Below are positions 32,894-45,000 of a stretch of DNA of 64,000 nucleotides, piece after piece. This stretch comes from Paramoeba atlantica (taxonomy: Eukaryota; Discosea), in contig CDRNVI010000178.1 of assembly GCA_977017575.1 (NCBI GenBank), forward strand, positions 1-64,000, in the 5' to 3' direction. Numbering within the stretch: the first letter of the stretch is position 1; each line of letters begins with the position of its first letter. The notes under the pieces were generated by a model that was given only the letters and a program-made list of their open reading frames with translations, was not told the origin of the DNA and did not search any database. The position numbers and the translations under genes were made by a program.

Positions 32894-35800
32894 TCAAGAA
32901 GAGACCAACAAACCATAGTCACGATCTCGTCTCGATTTCTTGACAACATAAATAAGCCCTCCCACGAGAGCAAAAATGAGAACAATTCCGAGCAAGATCC
33001 AAACCCAGAACGTAGTCGAAGAAGTATTGGCCCCAACTCGAACATACAACCCATCGAGTTTGTAATCCAAGTGAAGAGGACGTTTCGTTGTTCCAACAAG
33101 TTGATGGCTCTCAGAAAAGCGACCCACAACAGAACCCCATCTCAGAACCAACATCTCTTGTTTGGTAACTGCATCAGGATTCGCGAGAATATTCAGTTCA
33201 AGCACCCCTCTTGCATGGACCTGATCTGAAACAACTACTACTTCTTGATCTCCAATGTATTCAGAATAGAAGAGTGTCAGAACACTTTTGGTGGATTTCA
33301 TGGTCAGAGATCCATTCACGACTGTCTGTTCATCTAAAGATAAATGACGAGAGTTTGAAAGGGAGAGGAATGTTGAAGATTCGCCACTACATCGAACAGT
33401 CGAATTATACAAAGAAAGCTCCCCACTATTCTCGAAAAATCCTTCATTGATGACCACAAAAGAAAGGACAACATTATTAAGAACGATTTGTCCCACATTT
33501 TGCAATCGAAGACCATAAAGATCCAGATTTTGAGGTTCAATCCCATTCCCAATGTTCCCAGGTTCACCAAACAGAGCAAATGTAAGCCATATATTCAAGT
33601 CACTTAGGTGTTTTTCGGGATTCCCAACCGCGAAATTACAAGACGCATTGCTTGTCGCGAGAATAGGACCATCAGTCCACTCAAAAAAACTCAAGAGGGT
33701 TAAATTTCGATCAATTTGAAATGTTAGATCTGGATCACCCAATTTCAAGCCCACAACTTCAAGCCCACTCTCAAACTCACAACCACAGATCGACAACCGC
33801 GTTGTTTCTTTGAGGACGCCATTTCGAAGCTCTACACCCGGAATGCCACACATTTTTTCAAATGTCACTGAAAAATAGCTGAAATCGAAAATTGAAAGGT
33901 CAGAAAAGAGAAAAGAGAAACTAGAGAAATCTCTTCTTTACCTTGTAATCCCAATATTCGACGCATCAGTTTCATCATCAACAAAAGTAGATCCACGTAT
34001 CCGAACAGAGTCAAAGCTTCAAGGAGAAACATTTAATAGATCCCAAAAAATTAGGTTTAAAGAAAGAAAATCAAGAAAGAAAATCAACCGTGGTGAAGTG
34101 GGCTCTTCAATGAAAATAAAAGTCCCCTCTGTTGCATTATTTGAATTGAAAACACAATCTTCAATGAACCCTGGAGCTTCCATATCCAAAATAGCTATGG
34201 CGCCCCCTGTTCCATTATTTTGATTTGACACTTCATTGGATGTGAAAGTGCACTGTAATAACGTCGTGGAAGCATCAGCTTCCAAGTGGATAGCACCTCC
34301 TGCCTGTAAAAAGGGAAGGTGAAAAAGAAAAGCATAAAGTTTCTCAAAAGATGAGGATTACCTGAAGAGCAACGTTACTGACAAAGTCATTTCGGAAAAG
34401 AAGTGGTGTTATCCCCTGAAAAGAAAGAACATTTTCTTGATTCGCCTTTTGATCAAAAAAGAAAGCAGAGTAATGAAATCAATACCTTTGTAATTGAAAT
34501 TCCACCCCCATATCGAGCAGAATTATTTGAAAAGTGGCATCCAACAATATCACCCGCACCTTGAAACCGAATCGCTCCACCAGAATCTCCCGCAGTATTT
34601 TGGGTAAATTTGCAATCTTGAATCCCGGTGGAAGCCAAATACCCCGTAATATAAATACCACCACCCTTTCCATTCGCTTGGTTGAACTCAAAATCGCAAT
34701 GATGAACCCAAAAGGAATCTTTTGAAAATAATTCAACAGCTCTGACTACCCCAGCTCCATGGTCGGCAGAATTCGAGTTAAATATGCTGTTAGCAATGAG
34801 GATATCGCCACTTTCAACATAGATGGTTCCATGGGAGGGCTCACCTTCTTCGTCTGAGGAAGCGGCATTTTTCAAAAATGTACAACCTGGTTTGCGAGGA
34901 TAAGAAACTCTGGGAGAAGAGAGAGAAAAAAAGAACGGAAGGTGAAACCAAGAATTTGATCTTGTGGTGTTCTCCTGGGTCCAGTTGTGGCACTCGATAG
35001 ATGAATAGCACTCCCATTAATCGCTACATTGTTCTTAAAAACGGAGTGAAGAACTTGGTTTCGGTTTTGGTCAATTCGTAAATCAATTGCCCCACCAATT
35101 ATACCAGCAGAGTTAAAATCAAATTCACAATGTTCTATCTCAACACCTGAAACCCATAACGCTCCCCCTCCATTCAACGCTGTGTTTGAGACAAACGTTG
35201 TATTGATGATGTGGAGTTGAAGTTCTTCAATCTCTGAAGGGGCGATATCATTCGAATATAAAGCTCCTCCTTCTTGCGCTGAGTTCGAAACAAAAGCGCT
35301 CTTTTCGATTGTTATATCTTGGTAAAGATTTGAGATAAAAACAGCACCTCCTTTTCCACCATCGTTCGTAATTTCGTTGTCTTCAAAGGTGCAGTTGAAG
35401 ATCAAACTTTCTCTCTCGGAGAGAAAAATTTGATCAACAAAGAGAGCAGCTCCGTTGCTGGTTGCTGAATTATTCAAAAAGCTACAATTCGACAATTTGA
35501 AGTTGGAAGAAAATTCAGTGAGACGAACACAATGTCCATTCCCAACAAAATTGGAAGAAAATTGAACATCAGACAATCCAACAGAACGAAGATTCGAAAA
35601 ATCAAGAACAGAACCAGAATTCATATTCCGAAAACAATAGCCTTGAAGAGTAACATCCAACTGTTTCCCATTTGAAACTTGAAGAAAGGGAGGTTCTTCA
35701 TCCCCAGTCCCAGAAAAGTCAAGAACTACATTGCCAGGAATTGTACTTTGAATCCCAAAAGAAATTTGAGAAGTGAGAGAAGGATAATTCTCCAGAACCA

Positions 35801-36056
35801 TCCCACCATTCCCCGCCTCTTTTCCCCCAGAATAGATCCCATCAAATGCCAAAATCACATCCCCATCCTCTGCAACTTGTAACGCTTCTACAAAAGAAAG
35901 AAAAGGGTCTTCTTCACTCCCACTCGCTCCTTTTGTCCCAGTTGGAGAAACATACCAAGAATTGTTCTTGTTTTCTTCTCCTTCCACAATCTTTGTTGTC
36001 CAACAGAGTCCAACAAAGAAAAGCCATTGCCAAAAAGAAGAAGAAACCTTTGTCAT
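32894..36056 (-). CDS. Single-pass surface protein with parallel beta-helix (PMP-like) repeats
   Basis: Exons: 34949-36056, 34486-34886, 34362-34415, 34089-34303, 33942-34016 and 32894-33878 (TGA), about 945 residues. After a signal peptide (FFVGLCWTTKIVEG) come right-handed beta-helix turns of the type SNCSFLNNSATSNGAALFV, SAFVSNSAQEGGALYS and CKFTQNTAGDSGGAIRF. These follow the polymorphic-membrane-protein pattern [NS]-x-[AS]-x-x-GGA-[IL]. The C-terminal third lacks clear repeats. A transmembrane helix (TTFWVWILLGIVLIFALVGG) is followed by a short basic tail (KKSRRDRDYGLLVSS). Many NxS/T sequons are present. Such proteins sit at the cell surface or in the endolysosomal system; no enzyme signature is seen. 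It is tail to tail with the RhoGEF gene. Confidence 0.85.
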
Positions 36057-36288
36057 AGCATCAGAAGTGAAAGAACAAAAACAAAAAAGTTGGAGAAACT
36101 TCGCTCCTTTCTCTCCCTTTTCCCCTTTTCAAAAAAGGAAAAAGAATTCCAAAAGACAAAAATTATTTTTTTTATTTTTTGAAATTGGCTCTTTCAAAAA
36201 GCGATATTTTTTGGTAATTATTCCCCCCAATCTTTTCTTTTTAAATAGTCCCCCCAACAATATGAAAAACAACTCTTTTTCAAAAAAC

Positions 36289-37520
36289 TCAAGTAGTAGA
36301 AGCAATATCATTAAGAGCCTGAGCAAGACGAATACCAGCAGCCATCAACCTCATCTTAATAGCTTCAATATTCCTCTCATAATATGAATCTGGGAGAGTA
36401 ATCACATCACTAATTGGACAATCATCAAATGGATAGACAACAGGATCTCCAGTGTTTGAATTGAGACCTTCTTCTGAGAAATCATAAACTTTATGACGCA
36501 CGTATTCGTTGTAAGACTACATGAAAAGAAGAGTAGAGGAAGAGAAGAGAAGAGAAAAGAACGTTTTGTGAGTAAATTGAAGAAAAAATGGAAAAGAAAA
36601 GATTGAAGAATGAACCTCTTGAACCCAATTCGTGGAATTCATGAGACTAGAATAGAAGGGTCGAAGAAACGTGCTATTATCGATTCGATTTTGTAACTGT
36701 TTCCTTTTTATCTCAATAACTTGACATTTTTTTTGTTGTTGTTTTGAAAGAAAAAAACCTCATCAGCAAATGATTGCCAATCTTCATTACAATAATCATT
36801 AATCATCCCATAGTCCCAAACACCATGAAAGTTTTGTGCCTCTCCATCGTACACAACTTTCACAAAATTCCCTCCTAATTTTATCAATAAGAAAATTAAA
36901 ATAAAAAAATTTAAGAATCAAAAGAGAAGAAGAAGAAGAAGAAGAAGAAGAAGAGAAAAACCTGCATCACAACCATACCCACAATGCAAAGGCTGATGAG
37001 TATCACCAACAAAGTGAATCATAAAAGAAAGAGGAGTCGGTTCACCGGTCAAATTGGCATCACTATCGCCCCCAGAAAACAAAAAATTTTTCCCAAACAA
37101 TAATTTCTGTTGATCTTCTTCTTCCTTTTCTTTTCTTCTTCCTTTCCCATGAACCTCCTCCCCAACCTGAACAGTATAATTCAAAACCGACGCAGCAACA
37201 CAACAATGATCCACACTCCCAACCCCCCCACAATCCCTCGAATACCAATAAAGATGATCACCCTGATCTTCAATATTAACATAATGCAAACAAGAAGACC
37301 AACTCCCTTCATCTGTATCAGAATAATGATCAGGCCAATTCGCAATCGACACCATCGTCTCTCCTTCTCCCAACAGAGAATTTACCATCTCCATCCCCTC
37401 TGGTGTTAACATGTTTTGGCCCAGTTGTGCGATCACATTGTGGCCAATGTAACCCCATGAAATGACTGGAGAAAGGAAACAAGAAAGAGAAAGGAAAAAG
37501 AAGAAAGAGTTTCTCATCAT
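36289..37520 (-). CDS. S1/P1 nuclease, paralogue A
   Basis: Exons: 36962-37520, 36758-36874, 36616-36696 and 36289-36516 (TGA). A signal peptide precedes the mature N-terminal Trp (SWGYIGHNVIAQLG), itself a zinc ligand in P1 nuclease. The other ligands are visible in order: ANWPDHYSD (Asp), SCLHYVN (His), HFVGDTHQPLH (His, Asp, His) and NFHGVWD (His, Asp). The set of nine ligands looks complete, so an active zinc-dependent single-strand nuclease / 3'-nucleotidase is expected in the vacuole or outside the cell. A Lys/Glu-rich insertion sits in the middle of exon 1. The gene is head to head with paralogue B at 37680, with 159 bases between start codons and the same exon plan. Confidence 0.92.
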
Positions 37521-37679
37521 TCAGAGAGAGAAAAGGAGGAGCAGAGAACGCAGAAAAAGAAAATAAAAATAAATAATTGCTTAATTAAGCGCCCTAAAAT
37601 TTCACCGCCCTTTCTTCTTTCTTCTTTCTCTTTTTCTTGTTCTTTGTTCTCTTTCTCTTTTTGTTGGAGACAAGGAAAC

Positions 37680-38998
37680 ATGACCGTCGGTTTGATAGGT
37701 TTCTTCTTCTGTCTTCTCTTTTCTCCTGTCTTTCCATGGGGAATGTCAGGTCATAACATCGTCGCACAACTTGGTCAAAATATGTTGACACCTGAAGCAA
37801 CGGAGATGGTCAATTCTTTGTTGGAACCTGGACAAACATTGGTCTCTGTTGCCAATTGGCCTGATCAATATCGAAGTACAGATGAAGGAACTTGGACTGG
37901 TTGTTTGCATTATGTGAATGTTGAGATGGAAAATCGTTGGTTCCTTTTTCAGAGGGATTGTCAAGATGTTGGAGAAATTTCGACTTGTTGTGCTGTTGCG
38001 GCAATCTTAAATTACACTCTTCAAGTTGATGAAGAGGTTAATGGGAATGAACCAAGAGTGAAAAGAGATTGGCAAAACAGCTGGGAAAATGCAAAGTATC
38101 AACTAAACCAAGGAAAAGCGACTTGGGGAAACAAGACCAATGTAAAAGAAAGAGAAGGATGGGAAAAAGAAAAGGAGGAGTGGAACAAAGAAAAGATAAG
38201 GTTTGGATTAAAATATTTATTCACTGGAGATGACTTAGAAGGAGAACCAACTCCTTTATCGTTTATGGTCCACTTTGTTGGTGACCTTCACCAACCTTTA
38301 CACGCTGGGTATAGTTGTGATGCAGGTTTTCTTCTTCTTCTTCTTTCTTTTTTCTTATTTAAACTAATCTTGAAAGTCACTAGGAGGTAATTCGGTCGAA
38401 GTTTTGTTTGAACATGAGATTCGAAATTTCCACAGTGTTTGGGACTCAGCAATGATCGAAAAATATTGTGGTGATGACTGGATGTCTCTTGCTGATGAGG
38501 TAATAATTCACCCAGAAAGAAAAAGTTTCTTTTTCTTCAAAAGTGAGAATAAGAAGTTCACTGGCAATGGTATTTCTAACCATTTTTTCAATTTTTCTAG
38601 CTTCAAAACCGAATTAACACAAGCGAGTGGCTCCGACCAACATTTTCTCACAGCATGAATGCTTCCTTGTGGGCAGAAGAGGTTTTTTTCTTTCTTCCCA
38701 GTTTGAAACTTTTAGACAGAACAAAAAGTTGAAAAAAATAATTCTTTGGAGAGTCATTCTTTTTTTTTCCCAGTCTTATAATGAATATATACGCCACAAA
38801 GTCTACGATTTCTCTGAAGAAGGAGTCGATTCAAATACAGGTGACCCTGTTGTCTATCCATTCAACGAGTGTCCTATCCCCCATGTCGTCGATATTCCTG
38901 GTTCTTACTACACTCGAAATATCGAAGTAATTAAGTTGAGATTGATGGCAGGTGGTATTCGTCTTGCTCAAGCTCTCAATGATATTGCTGCCTCTTAA
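37680..38998 (+). CDS. S1/P1 nuclease, paralogue B
   Basis: Exons: 37680-38325, 38384-38499, 38601-38681 and 38774-38998 (TAA). Signal peptide, then PWGMSGHNIVAQLG with the mature Trp, NWPDQYRS, GCLHYVN, HFVGDLHQPLH and NFHSVWD, so all zinc ligands of the family are present. It differs from paralogue A mostly in a longer charged insertion (about residues 130-185) carrying extra Asn sequons. Intron positions match paralogue A, so the pair arose by an inverted duplication after the introns were in place. Expected function is the same: degradation of single-stranded nucleic acid in a secreted or lysosomal compartment. Confidence 0.92.
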
Positions 38999-39096
38999 AA
39001 AAAAAACATAAATCTTATTCATCTCCAAAGCCAATGAAGAAAATATTCAATTTTGATAATATTTTTCATTTTTTTTTACCATTCACATTTCCTTTT

Positions 39097-41728
39097 TTAA
39101 GTTTGCTCACCTTCATCGAAAATGCTCGTCGATTCTCCTTCACCCAGATCTTTTCGTACATCATCCATCAGACTGCCTCAAAAAGTCAAAAAAAAAAAGA
39201 AAATAGAAAAAGGTCAAAAAAGACAAAAAGAAGAAACCTTGGATCAACAGGAAGAGGAGGAAGAGGAGGAAGAGGAACTTTAATTTTTAATGTCGGTACA
39301 GAAGGAAGAGGAGGTTGAGACTCAGTAAAAGCAGGGGTTTCAACTGAAGCAGGAGAAGGAGAAGGGTTCCGATCTGGAACTGGATTTTGAACTGGCGTTT
39401 GAGTTGAGGGTCGAGCTGGTTGGGGAGTCGCTCTCGAGGGGGATGCTGCTGGAGATGTAGATGATGTTGTTGTCATGTCTTCTTTATTCGCTTTTGCTGT
39501 TGCAGCGATCACGGAAGGAACCGACCCAAATCGCTTTTTTTTTGAAAGGTTAGAATGAGGAGGTTTTTCATCCGAAATGGGCCTGAAAATGAAAACCTTT
39601 TTTATTTCGTCAGATTCATCAATCAAATGCCAGGTACAGAAACGAGCTTTCTTCCCATTTTGAAGTTTACAGGGCTATTCTCCACATATGAATAAAAAGA
39701 ATCAAAGAAAAATGAAAAGAAAAATAAACTTGAGATTGAAACTTTGAATTGGATGATAAAATCCCACTATTTCCCAAAATGAGTTCAAAAAGAGGCCCAA
39801 AAATGAAAAGGATATCTAAAAAATGAGAAAACCTGACAGCCTTCCTCCATGTACTTTTGACTAAATATTGTTTAAAATGTTCTTCTATAAAATCCCTGAG
39901 GAGAGAGAAGTTTCAGGAAAAGGGAAAGTTCAGGAAAGGAAAAAGTTCTTAAAAGAGAAGAGCGAATGAAAAGAAAACCCGATTTCTTTTTGAGTCCCTG
40001 AACCACCTAACCCAACAAGAGCCGTTTTAATCATATCAGAATAACTCACTTCACCTTTATATGGTTTTGATCTCTGGTGATGATCTTATTAACAACAAAG
40101 AAGATCTTTGTTAAGAACAAAAAACAAGGGGGAAGGAAGAACCTCTACAACAGTTTTTTCCTCATCTTTTGCTTCTTCTTTTCTTCTTTTTTTGGGGGGA
40201 GCTGGTGGTATTCAAATGAGTTTTATGTACTAAATTAGTTTAAAAGGAAGAAGTCAAAACCTTGCGAATCCTCATCAGACTCATCATCTCGTGCCTCAGA
40301 TCCTAGATTTATTGGTTAGGAAAGAAGTGATTCAGAACAGAAAATAAATTGAAAGAGTTTCTGAACCAAGTCCCTTCTCAGATTCTCCCTGACGACCAGA
40401 AACGTCAGAAGACTAATTTTGAAAAAGAAATACAATCAGAAAAATCGATTCTTAAAACTGATTTTTAAGAAAAGAAAGTGAGATCTGAACCTGACTTAAA
40501 CGAGCTTGTTTACGAGGTGCTCTAGTTCGTAAAGTATCCGCTTCTTCCTAATGACACCCATTGAAAAAATATTCAACCATTATTGACTCATCAAATTCAA
40601 ACCTTTGTAATTGAATATTCAGACCAAACAGGATGGTTTCGAGGAGCAACATAAAAGAGTTGAAAATAAATGAGAACCCCCTGGGAGAATAAAAACAAAT
40701 TCAAAGAAAAAAAAAACGTATGAGAACAAGGGGAAAGTAAAATACAAAGATTGTTAGAGCGAACCTGGACATTAAAGACAGCGGGGTTTGGAAGAGCAAT
40801 TCTTTGTCCCACAACTGTGTACTGTCAAAGACAAGATTTTAGTTCTCTTGTGGAGAATGAAAAAAAGAAAAAGTGTAAACTTGAGTAAAATTCTCATTTG
40901 TTTTAATCAAAATTCCATTTCGCGAGTGGTTTATCAAGTAATAGCAATGGGTATCTTCACAAAACTATTTTTCATTTCTTGAGCGACTGAGTCTCAAAAA
41001 AGAACTCTCATTGTTCTTTCAAAAATCAAGAAGAGAATAAGAACCTGGATTGTAACATGGGTATGAGCAATTTTTTTAGATCCTGGAAGATGTATATCTA
41101 TTTTGAAAAGCAAAACAACTGTTCAATAACACTCATATAGAAAGGAACCTCATTGCAATTCAACAAAAAGAACCTGAATGTTTTTGTGCTCTTGTATTTC
41201 TTCCAAGTGTCACTTTGAGCCCTTCCATTCGATAAGGAATGGAGAAAGAGGGACTCGAGATCATTGCAAAAAAAGGAGGGAGTCCGATTGCTGATGGTTT
41301 TGGGATGTTAACCAACCCATAAAAAGATTCGAAACAAAAAAAAAATGAAAGAATGAAAAGAAATGAACCTTTTCTCGATTGTTTTAAGTGAGAAAGGAAT
41401 TTTTGTTGAGCTTCCTTCAGAGATTTTATTTGAGACAATAACAAAAAGATTGAAAAAATTTATCACAAACAAAAAAAACCTGTTTTGCTCCCATGACGAT
41501 GCCATCAGAAGGAGCATTCCGTTCTTTTTGTTGTTGGAGATAAAAGAATTGCTTCCAAAGAGGAACATCATCCACAAGTGGCTCATCAAACTCAATCATA
41601 TCTTCATCTTCTTCTTCTTCAAAATCTTCAAAAAGTTCAATTTTTCAAAAGAAGAAAGAAAAAGAGTTGATGAAAGAGAAAGAAAAGAGAGAGAAAAGAG
41701 AGAACAAACCTTCATGCACCAAAGCCAT
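39097..41728 (-). CDS. FHA - winged-helix putative transcription regulator
   Basis: Many short exons. The first is only 19 bases (41710-41728, MALVHE). It is followed by an acidic region (EDFEEEEDEDMIEFDEP) and a helix with FFYLQQQKERNAPSD. An FHA domain spans several exons: VTLGRNTRA, SKKIAHTHVTI, INHSRNGILIKTNENFTQ, VVGQRIALPNPAVF and GVLIYFQLFYVAP. This gives the GR, S/A-H and N-G marks of phosphothreonine binding. After acidic linkers comes a winged-helix-like part (VSYSDMIKTALVGLGGSG, DFIEEHFKQYLV, STWRKAVSGILSSNSKF), then CKLQNGKKARFCTW, a Pro-rich tail, and a final exon ending GEGESTSIFDEGEQT (TAA). FHA followed by a winged helix recalls Fhl1/FOXK regulators, but the helix is not a typical fork head. 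Inferred to be nuclear. Exon joins in the middle are less certain than at the ends. Confidence 0.7.
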
Positions 41729-42027
41729 TTTTATCGAAACACACAAAATTTGGCTCTGTATTTTTGATACCCATCAAAAATGAAAATCATTTTTTCACAC
41801 TACTTATTTTCAAGCGTCTTTTCGAGTCGGAAAAGGAACACAACAAATTTTTCGAACATCCAAAAAAAATACTCCTTCGCCGAACAGGAAAAAGACGTGG
41901 AAATCCGTCTTTTTTTTCGTTTTGTTTTTTTTTTGCGTTCCTCGGTTGAAGGGCCTATGCTCTCCACCTTTTTCTATTCTTTTTTTTTCCAAGAAATCAT
42001 ATATTGATCCGTTGAAATTCTAGAGCT

Positions 42028-45000
42028 ATGTCCCTTAGTTTCTCTGGGGTTTGGAGATCGTTAGCCAGACAATCGCAAGTTCTTCGCTTTCGGCCTCCGA
42101 TCTCAAAAGATAACCTCGATTCACAGTCACCAAATCTTCCTTTTCCATCTCAACAATATGAACTTACCAATGCTCCTGAATACGTAGCGAAAGAATCGCG
42201 TGATCGGGGTCTCCCAATCATCATTTCAACAACCTCATCTGACATTTATGACCCTCATGAATCTCGAGAGTTTGGGAACCCAGCCAAGAGACGAAAGATT
42301 AATGAAATTCATGGTGTTTCCAATGAGACTCTCAGGTTTTTTTTCTTTTCTTTTTTTTTTGTTCCTCCTTGGGAATGTTGTGATTTAATGAGAAAGGTGT
42401 TGTTGTTTTTAACATTGCTCTCGTTTTCTAGTCCTTTCATCTCTCCTGTTTCGCCAAAGCCTTTTGGGGCGGTAAACAGTCGACAATATTCTACAATTCC
42501 TCGACAAGCAGCACCATCCGTGAAGAAAGAAGTCCCAATGAAATCAGAGGAGAAGAGTGCACCTGGGGCAGTTCACCTCGCAACAGCCCAAGCTCTTCGT
42601 TTAGGACTCACCAACTCTGGTGCTACGAATTGGAGAGACCAAAAAAAGGAATTTCTCGATCCCTTGCCAAAATCGCATTCCAACACCAACATGTCTTCAA
42701 GTGCGAAACAACTCATCACAGATGATGAAGATTGTACACTCAGCGAACATTTTAGTCATATGACAGTTTCCGACGATGAAGGTGGTCCGAGTGAGTCGTC
42801 AGCCATTTTCTCAAAGCAATTTTTTGGAGGTGGGTTTGCGGATGGTTATCAAGATCTGGATAGTGGACAGCAACAGCAGAAACCTGGTCTTCTGTTCCCG
42901 CCACCACCTCAACAGCACGAAAATGAAGGGGGTTTTTTTCACAACGGAGGGGTGATTGAACCAGAAGAACAACCTTCTCCTTGCTTTCGACAACAACCCT
43001 TTGGTCTCCTCCCAACGAACAAACGAGAAGGTTATCAAGATTTTAACTTTCGAGCTCCTTCCTCACCGTCACCAAGACACCAGCAGCGACGAGGGTCACT
43101 GGCTAATCGAAGCTTTTCTTCTCCTTCACCAGATTTCTTTCCACCACTCTCCCCCTCATTACCTTCAGTAAGAACTCCGAGATACTTGTCCCCATCGAGG
43201 AATAGTAGGAGGTCTTCGAGAACAGCTGAAGATATTCTTTCCCGTTATCGAACTTCCTCTCCTTCTTCAGTGAAAAGAGACTGGAATCAAGAACATCGAA
43301 TAATTCTTTCAAATCCAAACAAACCTGAACGAAGCAAAGCCCTTCATCAACTCTCTCGTGATTTCAGAGCGGAAGCAAAGCGGGTTGCGAAAATATTGAT
43401 CAATGAGTCTCACATGCCGGTGGAAATGAAATCCATCAAGCCAATTGAAGGGTGTGGTGTTGCTGGGGGAGACAAGTATTTGTGGAATAATATTTTCTTC
43501 AAGGTTGCGAACGATTCTCAGGATCTCTATGGTGGACATCAAAACGCCCATAAAGTGACTGGTCATGAGTTCAAGTCAATTGTATCCTTTGCTTTTGCAA
43601 CTTATCACCGTCGCCTCCACTGTGGACACGAAGATGATATTGCTTCTGCTCACTTTGCAATGACCTCCATGATTGATTATCGTGGACATCGTATTCTTGC
43701 AACTTCGTTTCTTCCTGTGTCATCTCGAACACTTATTTATGGGAGCAATGATGGCGGATATACTGTTCAAACTGCCAATACTTCTTCTTCTTCTGTTGTT
43801 GAAGGGGAGAAATTTGAGGAAATGATGAAAGATTGTGCTGAGTTTCTGAATTTAAAGGGGCATTTGACCGGGATTGGGGGAAATCCTGGATATCTTTATG
43901 GGCCTTGTGATCTTGAAGGTCATGTTGGAACAGATGGTGAAGTGTATGTTCTTGACTTGGCACGACTTTTTCCTCCTGAAACTCCTGATCCTTCGAAAAA
44001 AGGGTCCTTTTTATATCAGCTCCTCCGACCTGAGTTTGTCAAGAATTGCCCAAACTCCTTGAGTAGTGATGCTTTTTCTTTGTTTGGTCGAAGTGGCGAT
44101 TTTCAAGAACACGATCGAGAAGTAGGAGAAGCAACAAAAGATTTGCGACAGAGATTAATACCTCAGTTTGCCAAAACTTTATCAATCGAAGCAGAATCAA
44201 ACCTCAAAGAGCCTTTGAGAACTGAAGATATGGACCGATTGATCTGTCAAATCCATCGTGAAGGGATTAATGTTCGACACTTGGGAAGAATTTACCTCCT
44301 AGTGTCCCATTCTTTGTTAAAGCGTTTGGCTCTTGTGGAGATGGTTGCTCGGGTTTTGAAGAATATGTTGAAGGAAAAACTTCGTGAAATCATTCCATTA
44401 ACAGAATCGCAAGACCATTCGAATATTGATCGATATTATTCCGAAATTGTCGTGAATTTCTTTAACACTGTTTTTGGAGAAGGTTTTGGGTCGCAAGTCT
44501 TATGGAGCGTGGAGATTCCCCAAGGCTTGGAAGATGCCTTTTCTTTTGCTGTGACTTTTAGTATTCGAGAACATATGGATATGAATTTACTCTATCATCG
44601 ACTTCAAACTCTTTCTGGTGTTCGATTCTCTCCTTTTCGTGTTCCTTCACATCACCCACAACAACCTTTTCAGAAGACTGACTTTCACAAATTTGTAACT
44701 TGTGAGAAGTATGTATACACTGGAATTCGTGGTCAAGCTCTTGTTCTAACAGAACTCGCAAGAACCCTTTCTGTTGTTCAAAAGGAGCCACAATTACAAG
44801 CCATGGAGAAACTTTATCGAAACTATGTTCGTTTTATCCCTGCAGATCCTGAGATTCTTTACCAATTCGCGAGGGTCCAACTCGATCTTGCTGCTCCTCG
44901 TCCCCCTTCTGATTACCCTGAAACTCGTCAATTGTTTCAAGATGCATGTAGTAACTTTGAGGCTTGTTTATCTCTCCAACCAGACTTTCCTCAAGCAGCT

